From positions 4,219,149 to 4,283,148 of the forward strand of contig JAQFVV010012405.1 in NCBI GenBank assembly GCA_028023455.1: a DNA stretch of 64,000 bases, written 5' to 3'. The notes below the pieces were generated by a model that had not been told where the DNA came from, made no database searches, and was given only the letters and a program-made list of their open reading frames with translations. Shown here one piece after another: positions 13,134 to 25,875 of the stretch. This stretch comes from Epiperipatus broadwayi (taxonomy: Eukaryota; Onychophora; Udeonychophora; Euonychophora; Peripatidae). The position numbers and the translations under genes are program-made. Positions within the stretch are counted from its first letter, which is position 1. Each line of letters starts with the position of its first letter.

Positions 13134-13888
13134 TCAGAATGATATACCATCAATCTTCACAAATTTATTCTTTCATTTCTTATTTATGGTAAATTCCACT
13201 CCACTTTTGCTTCTAATTTTTGTGCTCTTGTATAATACATGTCCCAAATCAGTAATCTCCTTGTCTTTTCTTCTAAATTCATAAAGTTCAATGATGTTCT
13301 ATTTAATATTAGACAGTTCTTTTTTCAATTCCAGCAATATTCCTTCACTTGGAAGTGATTTGCAGTTGTTAATACTTATATAAAAGATCATCATCAAATA
13401 TGAACCTGGATCTGCAAAAGAGGATTTTTAGCATTCTCCATTTTCAGCTGCCAATTGCTACCTGGCTGGTCACTTTAGAAATAAGAGACATAATTTAATT
13501 TTATCTGTTATAGTACATACACATTCATCATGACTTCAAGAAAAGTCAACTGATATTTCCCTTACAAACTATTAAATAACTGAGACAAAAGGCCATGATG
13601 GTTTTTGATTTTAAATTTAGAGACAAAAAGCCAGTAATTTAAATGGTGTGTATTAGTTGCAGATCACCCATGATTGTTTAGTATATGAATAATCATGTAA
13701 TTATAACAGCTGTAATGATAAAAGCATGTGGAGTTAACATTAGGAATTTTGCTTATTAAATTTCTTTAAGACTTCAATGAGAAATCAAAAGGCATCCTTT
13801 CATTTAACAACAAGTTCCTTTCTGCAACCTTACAACTCCCAGATTGGCCATATGGTGTCATCCATGAGCTAATTGTATCGAAATCACA

Positions 13889-13964
13889 TAAGTATTCATG
13901 TTTTAAGCCAATAAACATCACATGACCACCACTTTGTAAGCTTGCTTAAGTATTCATGTTTTAA
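13889..13964 (-). mobile_element. Ultra-short family-1 insertion with direct flanks
   Basis: About 40 bp (CCAATAAACATCACATGACC and onward) match one fixed end of hammerhead family 1. They are flanked by near-perfect duplications of TAAGTATTCATGTTTTAA at 13889-13906 and 13947-13964. The AA at the junction is ambiguous, so the true duplication is 16-18 bp. This is a severely truncated insertion that keeps only the end seen at 41692 and 27886. Confidence 0.75.
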
Positions 13965-13989
13965 CATGTTTTAGCTAACATGTGTATAA

Positions 13990-14790
13990 ATTTTAAGCTG
14001 TTAAAGTTAATTGTTAGTTACTTATTGAGAAGATAATAAATATCAGTACAAAGGCTTTAGTGTGAAAATGGGTGATCAAAATTTTAAGCAATGTATTAAT
14101 ATAAAATTTTATGTGAAAATTGTCATATGTGCTGCTAAAATGTTACAACTGTTGCAAGTGGAATATGGTGAAGGTGTTATGAAAAAATCGAGTGTGTTTG
14201 TGTGACATAAGAGGTTTTAAAATGGGGAAAAAAGATGTGACAGATGATCCCAAAAGTGGACAACCAAAAACAACAATGACTGACTTCATATTAACAAACT
14301 GTGAAATGCAATATGGTTTAACAGAAAATTAAATGTGAGATTGATAGTTGAATAATTGCAGATTATTTGAAAAATGGTTATGCTAATTTTAAGTAGAGAA
14401 TTGGACATGAGAAAGATTTCTGTGAAGTTTGTATCAAATCATACTGCACTCATTGTGAGAAATATTTTGGCCAAAAAAATCAATTACACAAAGTAAACCA
14501 TCCTGCCTATTCACCTGATTTAACTCCCTGTGATTTTTGGTTGTTTCCAAAATTAAAAACTACACAGAAAGAATGAAGATTTTTTACTATAACTAATATA
14601 CAAGAGAATGTGACGAAGCTGCTCAACCATATTCCTAAAAATGAGTTCCAGATGTGCTTCTAGAAATGGGAATACCATTTTAATGAGAGTATATATGTGC
14701 AATGAGACTATTTTGAAGGTAACAGTAATTATTAGCCTACACTTCCACATAAATATTTTATAAAGATGCATTCTGAGAAATTAAATTGTC
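13990..14790 (+). pseudogene. Mariner-type transposase remnant
   Basis: Two conserved blocks are readable after allowing for frameshifts. An N-terminal helix-turn-helix region (about 14165-14290) reads like SSVFVWHKRF..G..DVTDDPKSGQP. A C-terminal catalytic block (about 14490-14745) reads like HPAYSPDLTPCDFWLFPKLK, continuing TITNIQENVTKLL and DYFEG. The SPDL..CDFWLF motif is diagnostic for mariner-family DD34D transposases. The middle is mostly lost and stops are frequent, so it is dead. Terminal inverted repeats were not found. Confidence 0.85.
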
Positions 14791-15529
14791 ATACCAATGA
14801 ATGCAATCAGTTCCAAAAATACATTCATTCTACAATCTGTTCATTGTAGCATATATTGAATTAATATATTTAGGTATAATCATTTCATGCCCACAATCTA
14901 GAACAATGTCACCATCCAATGTAATCATTAAATCACTATATATATATATATATGAAATAAAATCAAAAAAACAAAGATAAAATTACTCTAAAATTAATTG
15001 TTGTATATATTTATGTTTTAAACATTTAGATATAAAAGTTCAATTTTAGTTTTCACTAAAATCAAACTTTGAAATGCATAAGCAATAACATTCTGAAATT
15101 CTTCTTTTTGATGCTCTATTAATTAATTTTCTGAATCTGTTTTTCTGGCTCATAGTGAAAACTAAAATCAAACTTTTTTAAAAGTATATAGAGATTTAGT
15201 CATGCAATATTCACAATTTCCACTTTTTTGTTGGAAATTGTTTTTTTTTTTTTTTTGATGCCAAATTTATTCATCCAAGTTTTATTTTCAGACTCATGGT
15301 TAATATACCAAAATTAAATTAAATATGCTATTAGAGCATATTTAAAAAAGAACACAAACAGTATTTTTACTATGAAGATAAAAATTAAAAAATATGAGAA
15401 AAGTAAGCAAATCTTTTTAAATGTATCAAAGATGATTACTATTCTAGTCATTGTAACTTTTGCCTTCATTGCATAAAACTTCATATATTGAAAGAAAGAG
15501 AATTTGTTCATTATACAATATTAACTATA
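14791..15529. other. AT-rich non-coding
   Basis: No gene is recognised. It contains a (TA)n run near 14936-14952 and a T-run near 15241-15256. Confidence 0.5.
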
Positions 15530-15725
15530 ATAATAATCAGCATTAAGCTAATGCACATGCGTTTTGTGGATTTTAACTATAAATAAGTACTCTCACTTTC
15601 CAAACAAGTCTTTGTGAAAAGATACAATAAATCCATCTATCCTTTCAACCCAAATGTTCAAGTATGGGAAAATCTTAAACATTTGGAAATGAAAGTGTGA
15701 AGATATTAAACAATCACTTAAAATT
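15530..15725 (+). repeat. Single unit of the 15.5-16.1 kb palindromic repeat
   Basis: This begins ATAATAATCAGCATTAAGCT. It then shares ATGCACATGC, GTGGATTTTAACTATAAAT and ACTCTCACTTTCCAAA with the palindrome just downstream. It looks like one non-folded copy of the same short element. No coding capacity. Confidence 0.7.
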
Positions 15726-15805
15726 ACTTTTACTATGCCTGAATAAATGACACTTGTGAAATTTACTAGAATTTATGTCATTCTTAGTTGAAATTAAACA
15801 TATGT

Positions 15806-16152
15806 AAATAAGATATTTATTTTATATAGCACAATGTTTTTAAACTGTAATAATAATCAGCATTAAGCTGATGCACATGCTCTTTGTGGATTTTAACTAT
15901 AAATGAATACTGATTGTTTAATGTCTTCATGCTCTCATTTCCAAATGCCTAAGATTTGTCCATCCTTAAACATTTGGGTTGAAAGAATAGATGGATTCAT
16001 TCTATCTTTTAACGAAGACTTTATCTTGTGTTTGGAAAGTGAGAGTATTCATTTATAGTTAAAATCCATAAAGCACATGTACATTAGCTTAATGCTGATT
16101 ATTATTACAGTTTAAAAACATCGCACTATATAAAATAAATATCTTATTTAAA
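15806..16152. repeat. Near-perfect palindrome of about 347 bp
   Basis: The left arm starts AATAAGATATTTATTTTATA and the right arm ends with its reverse complement. Each arm carries TAATAATAATCAGCATTAAG, ATGCACATG and GGATTTTAACTATAAAT. The arms are about 150 bp with a short centre, and together would form one long hairpin. It could be a foldback or MITE-like element or an inverted dimer of the unit at 15530. No coding capacity and no hammerhead core was found. Confidence 0.8.
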
Positions 16153-17015
16153 TATTAACTATAAAAGATTTTTCTGTGTATATATATTATTAAATTTACC
16201 TAGTTTTTTTTTGATAGATTAAAAGTAGTTTTAGAATTTGAAGGTCATATATAATATAGTATGCAAATAAAAATGTTACAATTAATCCAATGCCTTTGGT
16301 TTTCACTCTTGCAGGGATAATAATAGATTGTTACCTTTCTTTCATTAAAATTCTCCTGTGCTTTTAAAATAGATATATACCTCTGGAAAATTAAATATTA
16401 ACTCTTCTGCATTTCAAAGTTTTTTCATTCTTCCCCCCAGTTAATAGTTCATCATATTATATCAGTATTAAAACCTTTATTCAATGTTATGAATCCATAA
16501 ATTGTATTTGATTTGTTAGAAATATAAATTTACAAATGAAAAACATCTCTAAAAATTATATTTAAACTTAGCATTGTTGATTGAAATCATTTTTAAGCAT
16601 TTATGAATTATTATAAAGTCATCATAAAGTGATCAAATTCTGTTCTAAAATTTAAAATTGTATTTACATTTATTAAAATATCATAAAAGTTCTGTATTAT
16701 ACGTTCTTTTTCTATTGTTATTTTGAATTTCTTAACTTATATTTTTTAAAATAAACATTTTTTTTCAACAATCTAAGAATAAGCATAAATATAAATTTTT
16801 TAAATAAATACTATATAAATATTTTGTAAAAATAGTCATAAATAATGAAATGCATCATGGAAAAAATAAAATTTTGGGAAATATTGCTACCAACATTCAA
16901 AGAGGAGTTTACAAGTTTGTCTACAAAACCAAGAGTCAAATCTATCAATCTTGTTTATAAAGTCAAGATGAAATTCACCAATCAGTGATGTTGCACTTAT
17001 TTTAGTTGGCTCTGT
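16153..17015. other. AT-rich non-coding
   Basis: Nothing is recognised in this interval. Confidence 0.5.
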
Positions 17016-18069
17016 TATATGATGATGCACCATATTTTCTCCTTTCTTGGAATCAGGAATCTCTAAGCCATTAAGCCCAAAGAAACCTATTAGCCACCAT
17101 ATCTTTCCTTACCATTCCACCCTAAGTTTTTCCCATATTCTTCTCTGTCCTGCTCCTTGCTATTTCCACATTATTGTTGTCAACTCTATGGCTTTTATGT
17201 TTACTCCCCCCCATCTTTTCTCAAACCCAGCATAAAAACCAAGATCTGACTTTCTGTATAATCACTTTGTTTATATTTATTCTCCCACAATTTCATTATT
17301 TGTACCCTTTCTGCTTGTAGAAATTTATATTCAATAAATAGATGCCTAATATTTTCTATGCCTTCCTTACACAACTTGCAGAAATAAAATCATCCAGATG
17401 TTTCCATTTTGTTGCTAATGATCCTGTTCAAGCCATAAATAGTAAGCTACTTTCCTTACTATTATCTTAAATTAACTCACATCCAATACTCTGTTTACTT
17501 CTACATATATTTAAACTCTTTTTACTCTCCATACTAGTTCTCAATCTCACCAACTCCCTATTTTTCATTATTTCATTTATTCTTCTATCCCATCCCTTCC
17601 CACTATAACATTCAACAATTCTCCTAACACAATCATCCCACCATTTGTATAAGTATACTGATAGTCTTTATCCAAATCTTTTGCATACTGTACTACCTCC
17701 TTTTTTACCCATCTTATGCCTGTCCTTTCTCATATCCATAAATTGCAATTGATTGGATATTTTTATTTTTGCATCTCTTGTATAAAAACTTGACCATCCC
17801 ATTTAATTTTTGAATTGTTTCCTTTGCCATCTACACATTTTCATTTAATGCATGTCTTTCTACTTCTCTTTGTACTTTTTCTAAAAAATTAATACACCTT
17901 TACTAACACATATCACATCATGACCATAAGCTAACCCTGCTACTGCCACTCCCTTTCATACAATTTTAGCTACATTATATGAAAACATTGAAAATTTCTT
18001 TTATCAGTCCCTTTTTTTTTCTTTGCTTCATTTATTATTTTTTTTCTCCCATTCATCCAAGCAGTTTAT

Positions 18070-18687
18070 CTAATTACTTAAGATGATTCCCAAATAGTTA
18101 TACCTATTCACCACATTTAACTTTATATCCCCCAATAAAAATTCTTTGTCTTCTGTTTCACCAGTATTAATCATTATTACTTTTGATTTTTGTTCACTAA
18201 ATTTAATCTTCATCTTTTTACTCACCCTTGCACATGTCCTCAACATAACTTCCATATCTTCCCTTCTTTTTGTGCACAAAAAGGCATCATCCACAAATAA
18301 AAGACCCAATAATGTATATACTCCCTTGCCACCTATTAATTGTATCTCTACACATCTCCCTAATCTTTCTATAACTCTCTCCATTTTTCTCAAATACAAC
18401 AAAAAGAAAATGGATGACATAGGTATCCTTGCCTTAGTCCACCCAATTTTAACCTTAACTGATTCTATACTCCCTAATTGATATGTATAGTAATTATTTT
18501 CATACAATCTCTTAATTAGATCCATTAAATCTCCATTCATTCCAAAATTTACTAAACTTACCCAGAATCTATTTCTATTTACTTTATCATATGCCTTATT
18601 TATATTAATAAATACCACATATAACTGTCTACTTGTATTCCTTTCCATAACTACAAGTTGTGTGATAGCATCTATATGCCTATCCAA
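18070..18687 (-). pseudogene. LINE B reverse transcriptase core
   Basis: A 205-residue open segment. FININKAYDKVNRNRFW is motif A with N where the catalytic D of FxD is usual. IPMSSIFFLLYL is motif B. LLFVDDAFLC is motif C with the DD kept. MKIKFSEQKSKVM is motif D. It ends at a stop after NYLGIILSN. The second copy at 63.26-64 kb continues through the same region. Loss of the motif-A aspartate and upstream frame breaks make it non-functional. Confidence 0.85.
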
Positions 18688-19015
18688 TCACAAACTTCCT
18701 TGCATTTCTCCCACTATATTATTTTCTTCCATCCATTTTGCAACTCTTCCAGCCATCATATATGCAAAAACATTATATAACACTGATGTTACCACTATTA
18801 GTCTATAATTGTTTAACTTTATATGATCCTTACACTTTTCTTTAAATAGTAACCTTACTTTTGTATTATTCCAGCTGTCTTGAAATTCTGTCTTCTTTCT
18901 TATTAAAACAATAATAGATTTAATTTTGCCTTATTTCTTAAATTCATCACCATCTATGCTGCCCATCCATCTAAACCTTTTGCCTTTCCACTTTTCAATT
19001 TCTTCCCTGCCTCAT

Positions 19016-19321
19016 TCAATTCATTTTCTGTAAACCTAATATGCTTGTTATCATTCTGCCTTTCACATCTAACATCTTTTCTATATCCATTATATATTTA
19101 TTTAAGATTGTCTCTAATTCTTCTCTAGAGCTACACTGTATTTCCTCATCATCTAATAATATTATTTCTCTCTCTTCTACATTCTTTAATATATTTCCAA
19201 ATTTTTTACTCTCATCTCTTCCACTTTTATTAATGTCCTCCAATAATTTACTATTTAATTTCATATTTTCTATATAATTATATATTTTAACCAACTTTTT
19301 TATTTTAAATACTTTTCCCAT
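19016..19321 (-). pseudogene. LINE B linker between endonuclease and RT
   Basis: A 101-residue charged segment (for example EEREIILLDDEEIQCSSREE) in the position where LINE ORF2 proteins have a connector ahead of the reverse transcriptase. It is assigned by position within LINE B rather than by a motif. Confidence 0.55.
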
Positions 19322-19589
19322 TTAATATTCACATCTTTTTCACTTTCTTTATTTTTAATAGCACATTTATATTCTCTGCATGCTTTTTCCCTCTATTTTA
19401 CACTTTTACTAATTCTCACTTTTCTATTATTTCTATTCTTCTGAATATTCTCACCTAAAATCTTATTTTCCACTTTTTATACTCCATTGCACTATTTCTT
19501 ATATTCATCCCCAACAATTTCTTCCATGATTTCTTCAACTTTTATTTTATATTTTTCTAACTTATTCTTATCATTCATTCTCCATTCAC

Positions 19590-20290
19590 ATTTTTCACTA
19601 TTCTTTTTAAATTTATTACTATTTTCCATCACATTACTAACCATTTCAATTATAAAGAAATTATGATCACTTTTATGTAGGGTTTCTTCATTATTGAATA
19701 CTTTAATTTTTCATACTTTATTCATTCCATCTTAGTCTACTAATACATAATCTATTGGGTAGAATAAATTATTTCTAGACCATATGTATTGTCCCTCATA
19801 AATATTTGATATATTTCCTATGCTTAAATTGACTCTCTGACAAAAATTCTTCAAAAGCTATATATTCTTGTTATTCACATCATTAATTTCTTCAATATCC
19901 CCTATAACCATTATTTTCTTCCCTCTGTTTTTAAAACTCTGTATATTCTTAACTAGGCATTTATATATGCTACTGTTCCACTTGCATTATAGTTTGACTA
20001 TCTCCAGTGGCCATATACATTATAGCCACCATTCATTCTTGCTTTTCTAACTTTATCTCAAACCACAATTGTTCTTGACACTTAACAGTATTTAAATATT
20101 TTTTGACATAACTCCTATACCACAACCCTTTTTTTCTTTTCTATTTATGCCCTGCCATACCAAGTCTTCCAGAGTAGGTTCTTCTTTTTCTCTTAGATGT
20201 GTTTCCAGTACTGCTAATACTTCATGCTTTTCATTTTTAACTGATTTGTAATTCCAGGCCTTTTTCTGGTCTCCTATCACCTTGCATATT
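19590..20290 (-). pseudogene. LINE B APE-type endonuclease
   Basis: The N-terminal part (20280-20092) contains VLAVLETHLREKEEP, W-GINR and KGCGIGV. This matches the catalytic-glutamate ETxL block and the following GGxGI loop of LINE endonucleases. The C-terminal part near 19740-19650 reads IDYVLVD and later LHKSDHNFFIIE, the conserved SDH block. The middle is disrupted. In the family it nicks target DNA for target-primed reverse transcription. Confidence 0.75.
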
Positions 20291-20850
20291 CAAATATCCA
20301 ATTTTAACAATCTCTTCTTTTCTTACTACCTTTTTATAAATTCTTTTGCCTTTTTTCTCCATTACATTTGTAAGTAACTTGCTTATCATTAATTTTACAG
20401 ACCATTCTCTCTCCGCATCTACATTTATATCTAATCAGCTATCCTTTGTTTATTTCTTCCATCCTGTCCATTCTTCTTTTTTTATATATATAATACTGCA
20501 ATTTAAAAACCTACCTTTTATAAGTTTTACCAAACTATAATATTTTTTAGAAACTAAACTTCCTATTACTTCATTTCCTTGTTTAAATAAGTGCAATCCA
20601 TCTTTACTATATAGTTCCCTCTTACTAATAAAAAAAATCTCACACATTCACAAACATAACATTATTTTTTGCACATAATTTTTTCAATCTCTCATTTATA
20701 AAATATGCCTCATTTAACATATATTTATTGTTGAATCTTGGTAATAATCCAATTATTCCTACACTTCATTTAGTCTTACTCAAATTACTAAATCAATTCT
20801 ATCTACTCATCCATTACTCTTTCCGATGGGCTCTGACAAATCATTTGTCC

Positions 20851-21342
20851 CTAACATACATAAACATATCTACTCTCTTGTTTCTTTATTTTATTCATAA
20901 CATTCCCAGTTATAGTTTCAGGCAAACATATTCTTACATACCTGTTTCCATTTTTTCTTGCAATTACATCTCTACATCCTCTAATTAGTAAGTCTTCTAT
21001 CAATACTATCTCATAGTTTACTTTCTCTCCTTCATCCATAAAATTCTCTTTCACTTTCTGAACTTCCTTATTGTTCTATTAATTAATTAATTTGCTTACA
21101 CTTCATTTCTAATGATTTTAATTTTGCTCTACATCCTTTACCTTTTCCTCTATCTTACTTATTCTTTGGCTAACCATCTCCATTGCATTACTTATTTTGT
21201 CATCCATATCTTTTGTCACTCTACTAAATATATACTGCATCTTAACTTCCTTAACTACATTTTGCTCCATTTGTCCTGACATTCTCTTTAACCTATCTGC
21301 ACTCTGAAACCATTTTCCACCTCTTTTATGACATTTGTACAT
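20851..21342 (-). pseudogene. LINE B ORF1-like region
   Basis: The 21342-21118 piece is a likely coiled coil (DKISNAMEMVSQRISKIEEK). The 21054-20851 piece contains IVLIEDLLIRGCRDVIARK and VRICLPETI. This loosely resembles the start of an SGNH/esterase-like domain (GDS-x-x-RG) seen in ORF1 of some CR1-type elements. The order, ahead of the endonuclease, fits an ORF1 protein. The domain name is tentative. Confidence 0.45.
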
Positions 21343-21420
21343 GACCTATGTAACCATACACCAGTTACATCCTTCTTAGTCTTTTTTCTGTTGACTACTG
21401 TCATCTTCAGATTTGTTTTT

Positions 21421-21597
21421 TTAAGTAAAAAGTAAATATTTACTTTAATTTCAGTTTTTGCCATCAAATAGCTTTGTTTTTTAAGTAAAAAGTAAATATT
21501 TACTTTAATTCCAGTTTTTGTCATCAAATAGCTTTGTTTTTTAAGTAAAAAGTAAATGTTTATTTTACTTCCAGGTTTTACCATCAAATAAATATAA
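21421..21597. repeat. Three tandem 60-bp repeats
   Basis: Units begin at 21421, 21481 and 21541, each starting TTAAGTAAAAAGTAAATRTT. They are near identical with an exact 60-bp spacing, so they can be translated in one frame on the minus strand (VNIYFLLKKQSYLM repeated). They lie just upstream of LINE B ORF1 and could be its 5' UTR promoter repeats, or a local expansion. Confidence 0.9.
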
Positions 21598-22149
21598 AAC
21601 TGGTAAACAGTACCAAGAGATCAAACATAATAGCAGCTTCATAGTACTATACAAAGCTATAGATCTAGGAATCCTTGTATTAAATATAAAGTATTTATGG
21701 GTGTGCATATCAATATAGATAGATTTTATATATTTTATTTTTATAGAATCAAAAAAATAAATAAACCAGTTAGATTCTGGTGTCAATTAAATTACCATAG
21801 CTGTTGTTTTTTTTTTGTTTTTTTTTAAAAAAAAAAAAAACAACTTTTTTTTCTCCAAGACTTCAAGAGACTTCGAGGGGAAAATAAATTATTGAATATC
21901 ACATAAAATATTAAACGTTAAACTTCTTGTTTTTCCCCAGTTATTTAAAAGTAAAGTTGAATGAAGGAATAGAAATGCAGTGCTTATATCATTTAAATTT
22001 ATTAATTTGCAGTTTTCAGCTCTTTAATTTTATTTTTAAATGTTTATATATTGATTTATTAACTGTATGTTTTGTTTAATATTTTTATACATCTATGAAT
22101 TCAAAATTAAATTCTTGAAAATTGCATGTGCTTTACTGAACTCATCCTT
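21598..22149. other. AT-rich with a T-run/A-run block
   Basis: No gene. A poly-T then poly-A block lies at about 21807-21840. Confidence 0.5.
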
Positions 22150-23010
22150 ATAATAAAAAATTCGCCAAACTATCGAAACCCTATTAATAATTTTTATTAG
22201 TCATTTATTGGTCTAGAGTTTATTCACTTAATGTTATTTCTGTAGTGTAATTTTTACTACAGCACTCTCACGCAAAGTAGAGATTGGTTTTTATCCATTT
22301 TTAACACCTTGTGGAGGTTATAATTGTAAACATATGACCAAAGTCATGAAAAAGATATATAATCCCCAAGAAGAATATTTAGTTCTGAAGAAACACTCAT
22401 CAATTGAACCTGACCACAATCTCTCACACGTATCTTTATCATTGTTCAGTATATATAGATAGCCATTTATTACAATAGATAACTTTTAGATAAGTGGTTG
22501 GTTTTGAGTTGGTATTTTTAAATCTAGTGTTTGAACATACCCTGGCACCTCTCTGAGGAGTGCCAAAGCATGAAACCATGGTCAGGGGTTGGGGGGGGGG
22601 GTTCCAGACAGATATTTTAAGTGCTGGCTCTGGCTAAGCATTTATCACAAAGCTTGTTGAGGAATTGGCAATCCTCATTGTTTATAACTTACAAGCTTAA
22701 GAGAATAGTATTATGTGATCTATGACTCTTATTTTGACTATTTATAGCCAATTATTACAGTTTTAATGGTATTAAACTTACTTACCTTCACAACTTTGAC
22801 TCAAACCTCTTAACGGAAGTATATTAATATTTTTATTAGTCATTCATTAGATTAGAGATTATTTAGTTGATAAATATTCCTGTAGTGTAATTTCCACTAC
22901 ATCACTCTCATGCATGGTAGGAACTGATCCCTATCCACTTTTAACAACTTTTGGAGAGATGTAATTATAAACATGCGACCAAAGACGTGAAAAATACTTA
23001 GAATGTAATT
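22150..23010. repeat. Two diverged direct repeats about 660 bp apart
   Basis: The blocks 22180-22360 and 22830-23000 share TTTTTATTAGTCATT, CTGTAGTGTAATTT, CACTCTCA, TATCCA.TTTTAACA and ACATGYGACCAAAG. The intervening part contains a G-run (about 22590-22600). This is an unassigned old repeat. I found no hammerhead core in it. Confidence 0.6.
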
Positions 23011-25782
23011 AATGGCATTCTACCCGAAATATTTTCATATATGGAATTTCCACATATCTAGAACTAATGTAAAGCCATATACATATTTTGCTGGCAAATA
23101 ATGTATTACTTTTTTAGGGATTTCTGGTTATTGTTATTATTATTTTTTCTGTTACAAAAACTTATTATTCAGATTCTTACTTCATATTTATTCTAATTGG
23201 CATTATCTAGACATTTTTTAAAAAAACTACATTTTGTTTAATACAGTTTTAAATTGATGGCAATATTAATTTCCATTCTTTTTAATAATACAGTGATTTC
23301 ATTTTGTTTGTTGGAGATCTACAGAATTATAAGAACTGAAACTTTGAAATAATAGAAAAGTTGTTTTTTTTTTACCTCAATTCCAATAAACGATAATGAC
23401 TAAGAATATAAAATTACTTAATCCACTTAATTATAATTTTGAAATAAAATCCTTGTTTCTACTTCATCTTCGAGTCGTAAGTTACAAATTGCACATTATG
23501 CAAAAAAATTGAAGCTCAATATTAAGAGAATTATAAGGCTGATGAGTGCTTTCAAGAACTTTTAATTTCCATATTCATAGCTTATCTTGGGGGTTAGCAA
23601 TATTTTTCAGCTTGCTGAGGAATTATCAAAATTTTTAAACTAATAACCACTTCAGTTTGTCATTTATTAATGATTAGTAAATAAATATCTAATATCCTTT
23701 GCTGAAGTGTAAACCTTCAATGATAAGTGCTAATGCACTGATGATTAAAAAAAATGATGCCCTAATATAATGCAAACTTCATTGCAAATAAATTTGGATT
23801 GATCAAATAAGTACGAATGTGCTGGCTGTAAAACCAACATGTACAATTGTAGCATAATTTAATTCTTATTATCATGTGTCATGTGATGCAACCTTTATCA
23901 TCAGTAGAAGATGTGTTATTTTTCTGTGGGCAGTGAATCCATGATTTCCTCTTACTATAAAACAACTTTCCATTTGCAACTAAGTGATTTGAAACAGAGC
24001 TTCTCATACTGGAGGCTATATACTTTTTGGGGCACAGATCTTGTCAAGGGTACCATGAAAACAAATTTCAAATTTTTAAAATCAGAAATATTTTTAATAA
24101 TAGATATACCTTTTTTAATGCTTAATGTGAAAATTTACACATTATTCTGGGCAGCATAATCTCTCTATTATTTTGTAATTCATATATACTAGTATTATAA
24201 ACACTGAATAATATTTCTATTTGCATACTTTATTAGTTATATGTTTGTAATAAATATCATTAGTACTAATGTCGTTGATAATTCTGTATTAAAAAATTAA
24301 CATTGACATGGACAACTGGATAATAAAAACAAAATGTATTTGTAAGATCAGTCAGTCAAAGGCACTGATTTAGTATTCAAATCTTATCAGAATCAGTAAA
24401 AGCTTCTGCATCATTTTCAGCATCAGGTAGAAAGATGCAGAAAATGGCATGCAAAATCATTAATTAATATGATTATTTTTACATGAAATACATATAGATG
24501 TATGTCTTCATATAATGACTCACACAAACACATGTGTGTAATTTGCCAGTAACAATTATCAAATGATTGTACGAGTCTTGTAAAACTTAGTCACTATTTA
24601 GATACTGTGCATAATAAATTTAAAAATAAGACAATTGAATTTTTTGAAAGGTTTAAGAATTAAAATAACAAAGTTTTTTTTTTCAAAGTATACTAAATTA
24701 AATGACAAATTAGTAATATCTTCTTTCAAAGTTTATTAATTGCTAAAACAAAAAAAAATTGAAACAATTAGTAAAGGTGCAATAAAATTTGTGAAACTGT
24801 TCATGGTTCCAAAACATTAAACTCTTTAAAAAAATTCCTGCATCCAATTACACAATTTAAAAAAAAAAAAAAAATAGATGGCATTGCCAACAATATCTTG
24901 TTTACATTTTTATCATGAATCAAAAAAAATACTCTATTTATCATACAGCTTGGTGAATCAACTAGTCATATGACTTATGCTAATTTAATAGTATTTAACA
25001 GATACTTGTATAATGTGTAAAGTCATAAAGTCCTAGTATTTTGTAAAAGTCTTTCCAATGCAAGGAAAAAATATATATATATATATTAAAAATGGGGCTT
25101 AAATAGCATAAGTGCAGTGGGGTTTGCATCAATAACTATAACCATGAGAAGAAGGAGAATTTAAAAAGGTTAGTCTGACTCGAAGACAATGTTTTTTGTA
25201 CTATCCACTGAAAAAAATCTACTATTTTGACATACGATTGAATAAAATGATATCAGAAGTTTCCATTATACTTAATTACACAAATATTAATACCACTAAT
25301 ACAAGACTGCCAAGATATGAACACCGATTATGAATATCTTTTATATCACACAAAAGAAAGTGGCTATCTCACAGTAAAGTTCTACAAAGGGTTTTAATAT
25401 CAAAAGATATTAATTTTTCTTCTTGATAAAAATTCTATATTAGCATCGTTTTTTTGATCTCAATTGGTATGATTATTTTCTTACCCTAAGAAATTTTTTT
25501 AGAAATAAACAAATTGAATTCTTTCTCTGAAGCAAGAAAAAAATATCTATATTAATGTTACCTTTCACCAAAATTGCAAATACTTCAAAATAAATTTTCT
25601 GGATAGTTAATCCAGAAATGTTTGCTTCTCTTTGTGAATTTGTTGTAAATAATAACATATATCAGTAAAAATATACATGACTAGATAAGAATATTATTTA
25701 CCTTAATTCTGCACTGTAGCAATCTTCTGTAGTTATTCCAAAAAGAATTAATTGATTTGAGAGCAGATTTAATTCTTGAATA
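23011..25782. other. AT-rich non-coding
   Basis: No recognised gene or element. An 82-codon frame at 23911-24159 (+) has no recognisable motif. An (AT)n run lies near 25070-25086. Confidence 0.5.
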
Positions 25783-25875
25783 ATAATTTTGTTATAAATA
25801 TAGCTTTACTTCTCACTATATGTAAAATATATAATTGTTAATTAGAGAAGATATAAATTAGTATTAAAGTTTATA

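Larger units (their letters stand above)
11690..13450 (-). mobile_element. LINE A copy 2, degenerate
   Basis: On the minus strand this reads as the same LINE family as 4.27-6.58 kb. The endonuclease segment (about 13300-12780) includes VIQVYVPSS and shares a GGACATGGAAGCATCC block with copy 1. The reverse-transcriptase N-terminal part (about 12340-11700) includes an NYRPISL-like segment. It is full of stops and frameshifts. The 3' half expected downstream of 11690 is not recognised, so the copy is truncated or rearranged. A SINE sits inside it at 12.37-12.48 kb and is therefore younger. Confidence 0.75.
17020..21415 (-). mobile_element. LINE B copy 1, nearly full-length, decayed
   Basis: On the minus strand the order is: an ORF1-like region with coiled coil (21342-21118) and an RNA-binding or esterase-like piece (21054-20851); an APE endonuclease (about 20290-19590); a linker (19321-19016); a reverse transcriptase (about 19000-18070); and a C-terminal domain ending in a Cys-His knuckle near 17380. 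It matches the copy at 62.69-64 kb throughout the shared part. It has many stops and frameshifts. The ORF1 plus APE plus RT plus C-terminal CCHC layout suits the CR1/jockey supergroup, but the clade is not resolved. The 3' end has a short ATGATG-type tail near 17020. Confidence 0.85.

Noticed and set aside
21421-21597. Direct repeats considered as a CRISPR-like array
   Set aside because: The 60-bp units are contiguous with no unique spacers, and the context is eukaryotic.
23538-23560. CTGATGA near a GAAC
   Set aside because: No stem II, and flanks unpaired.
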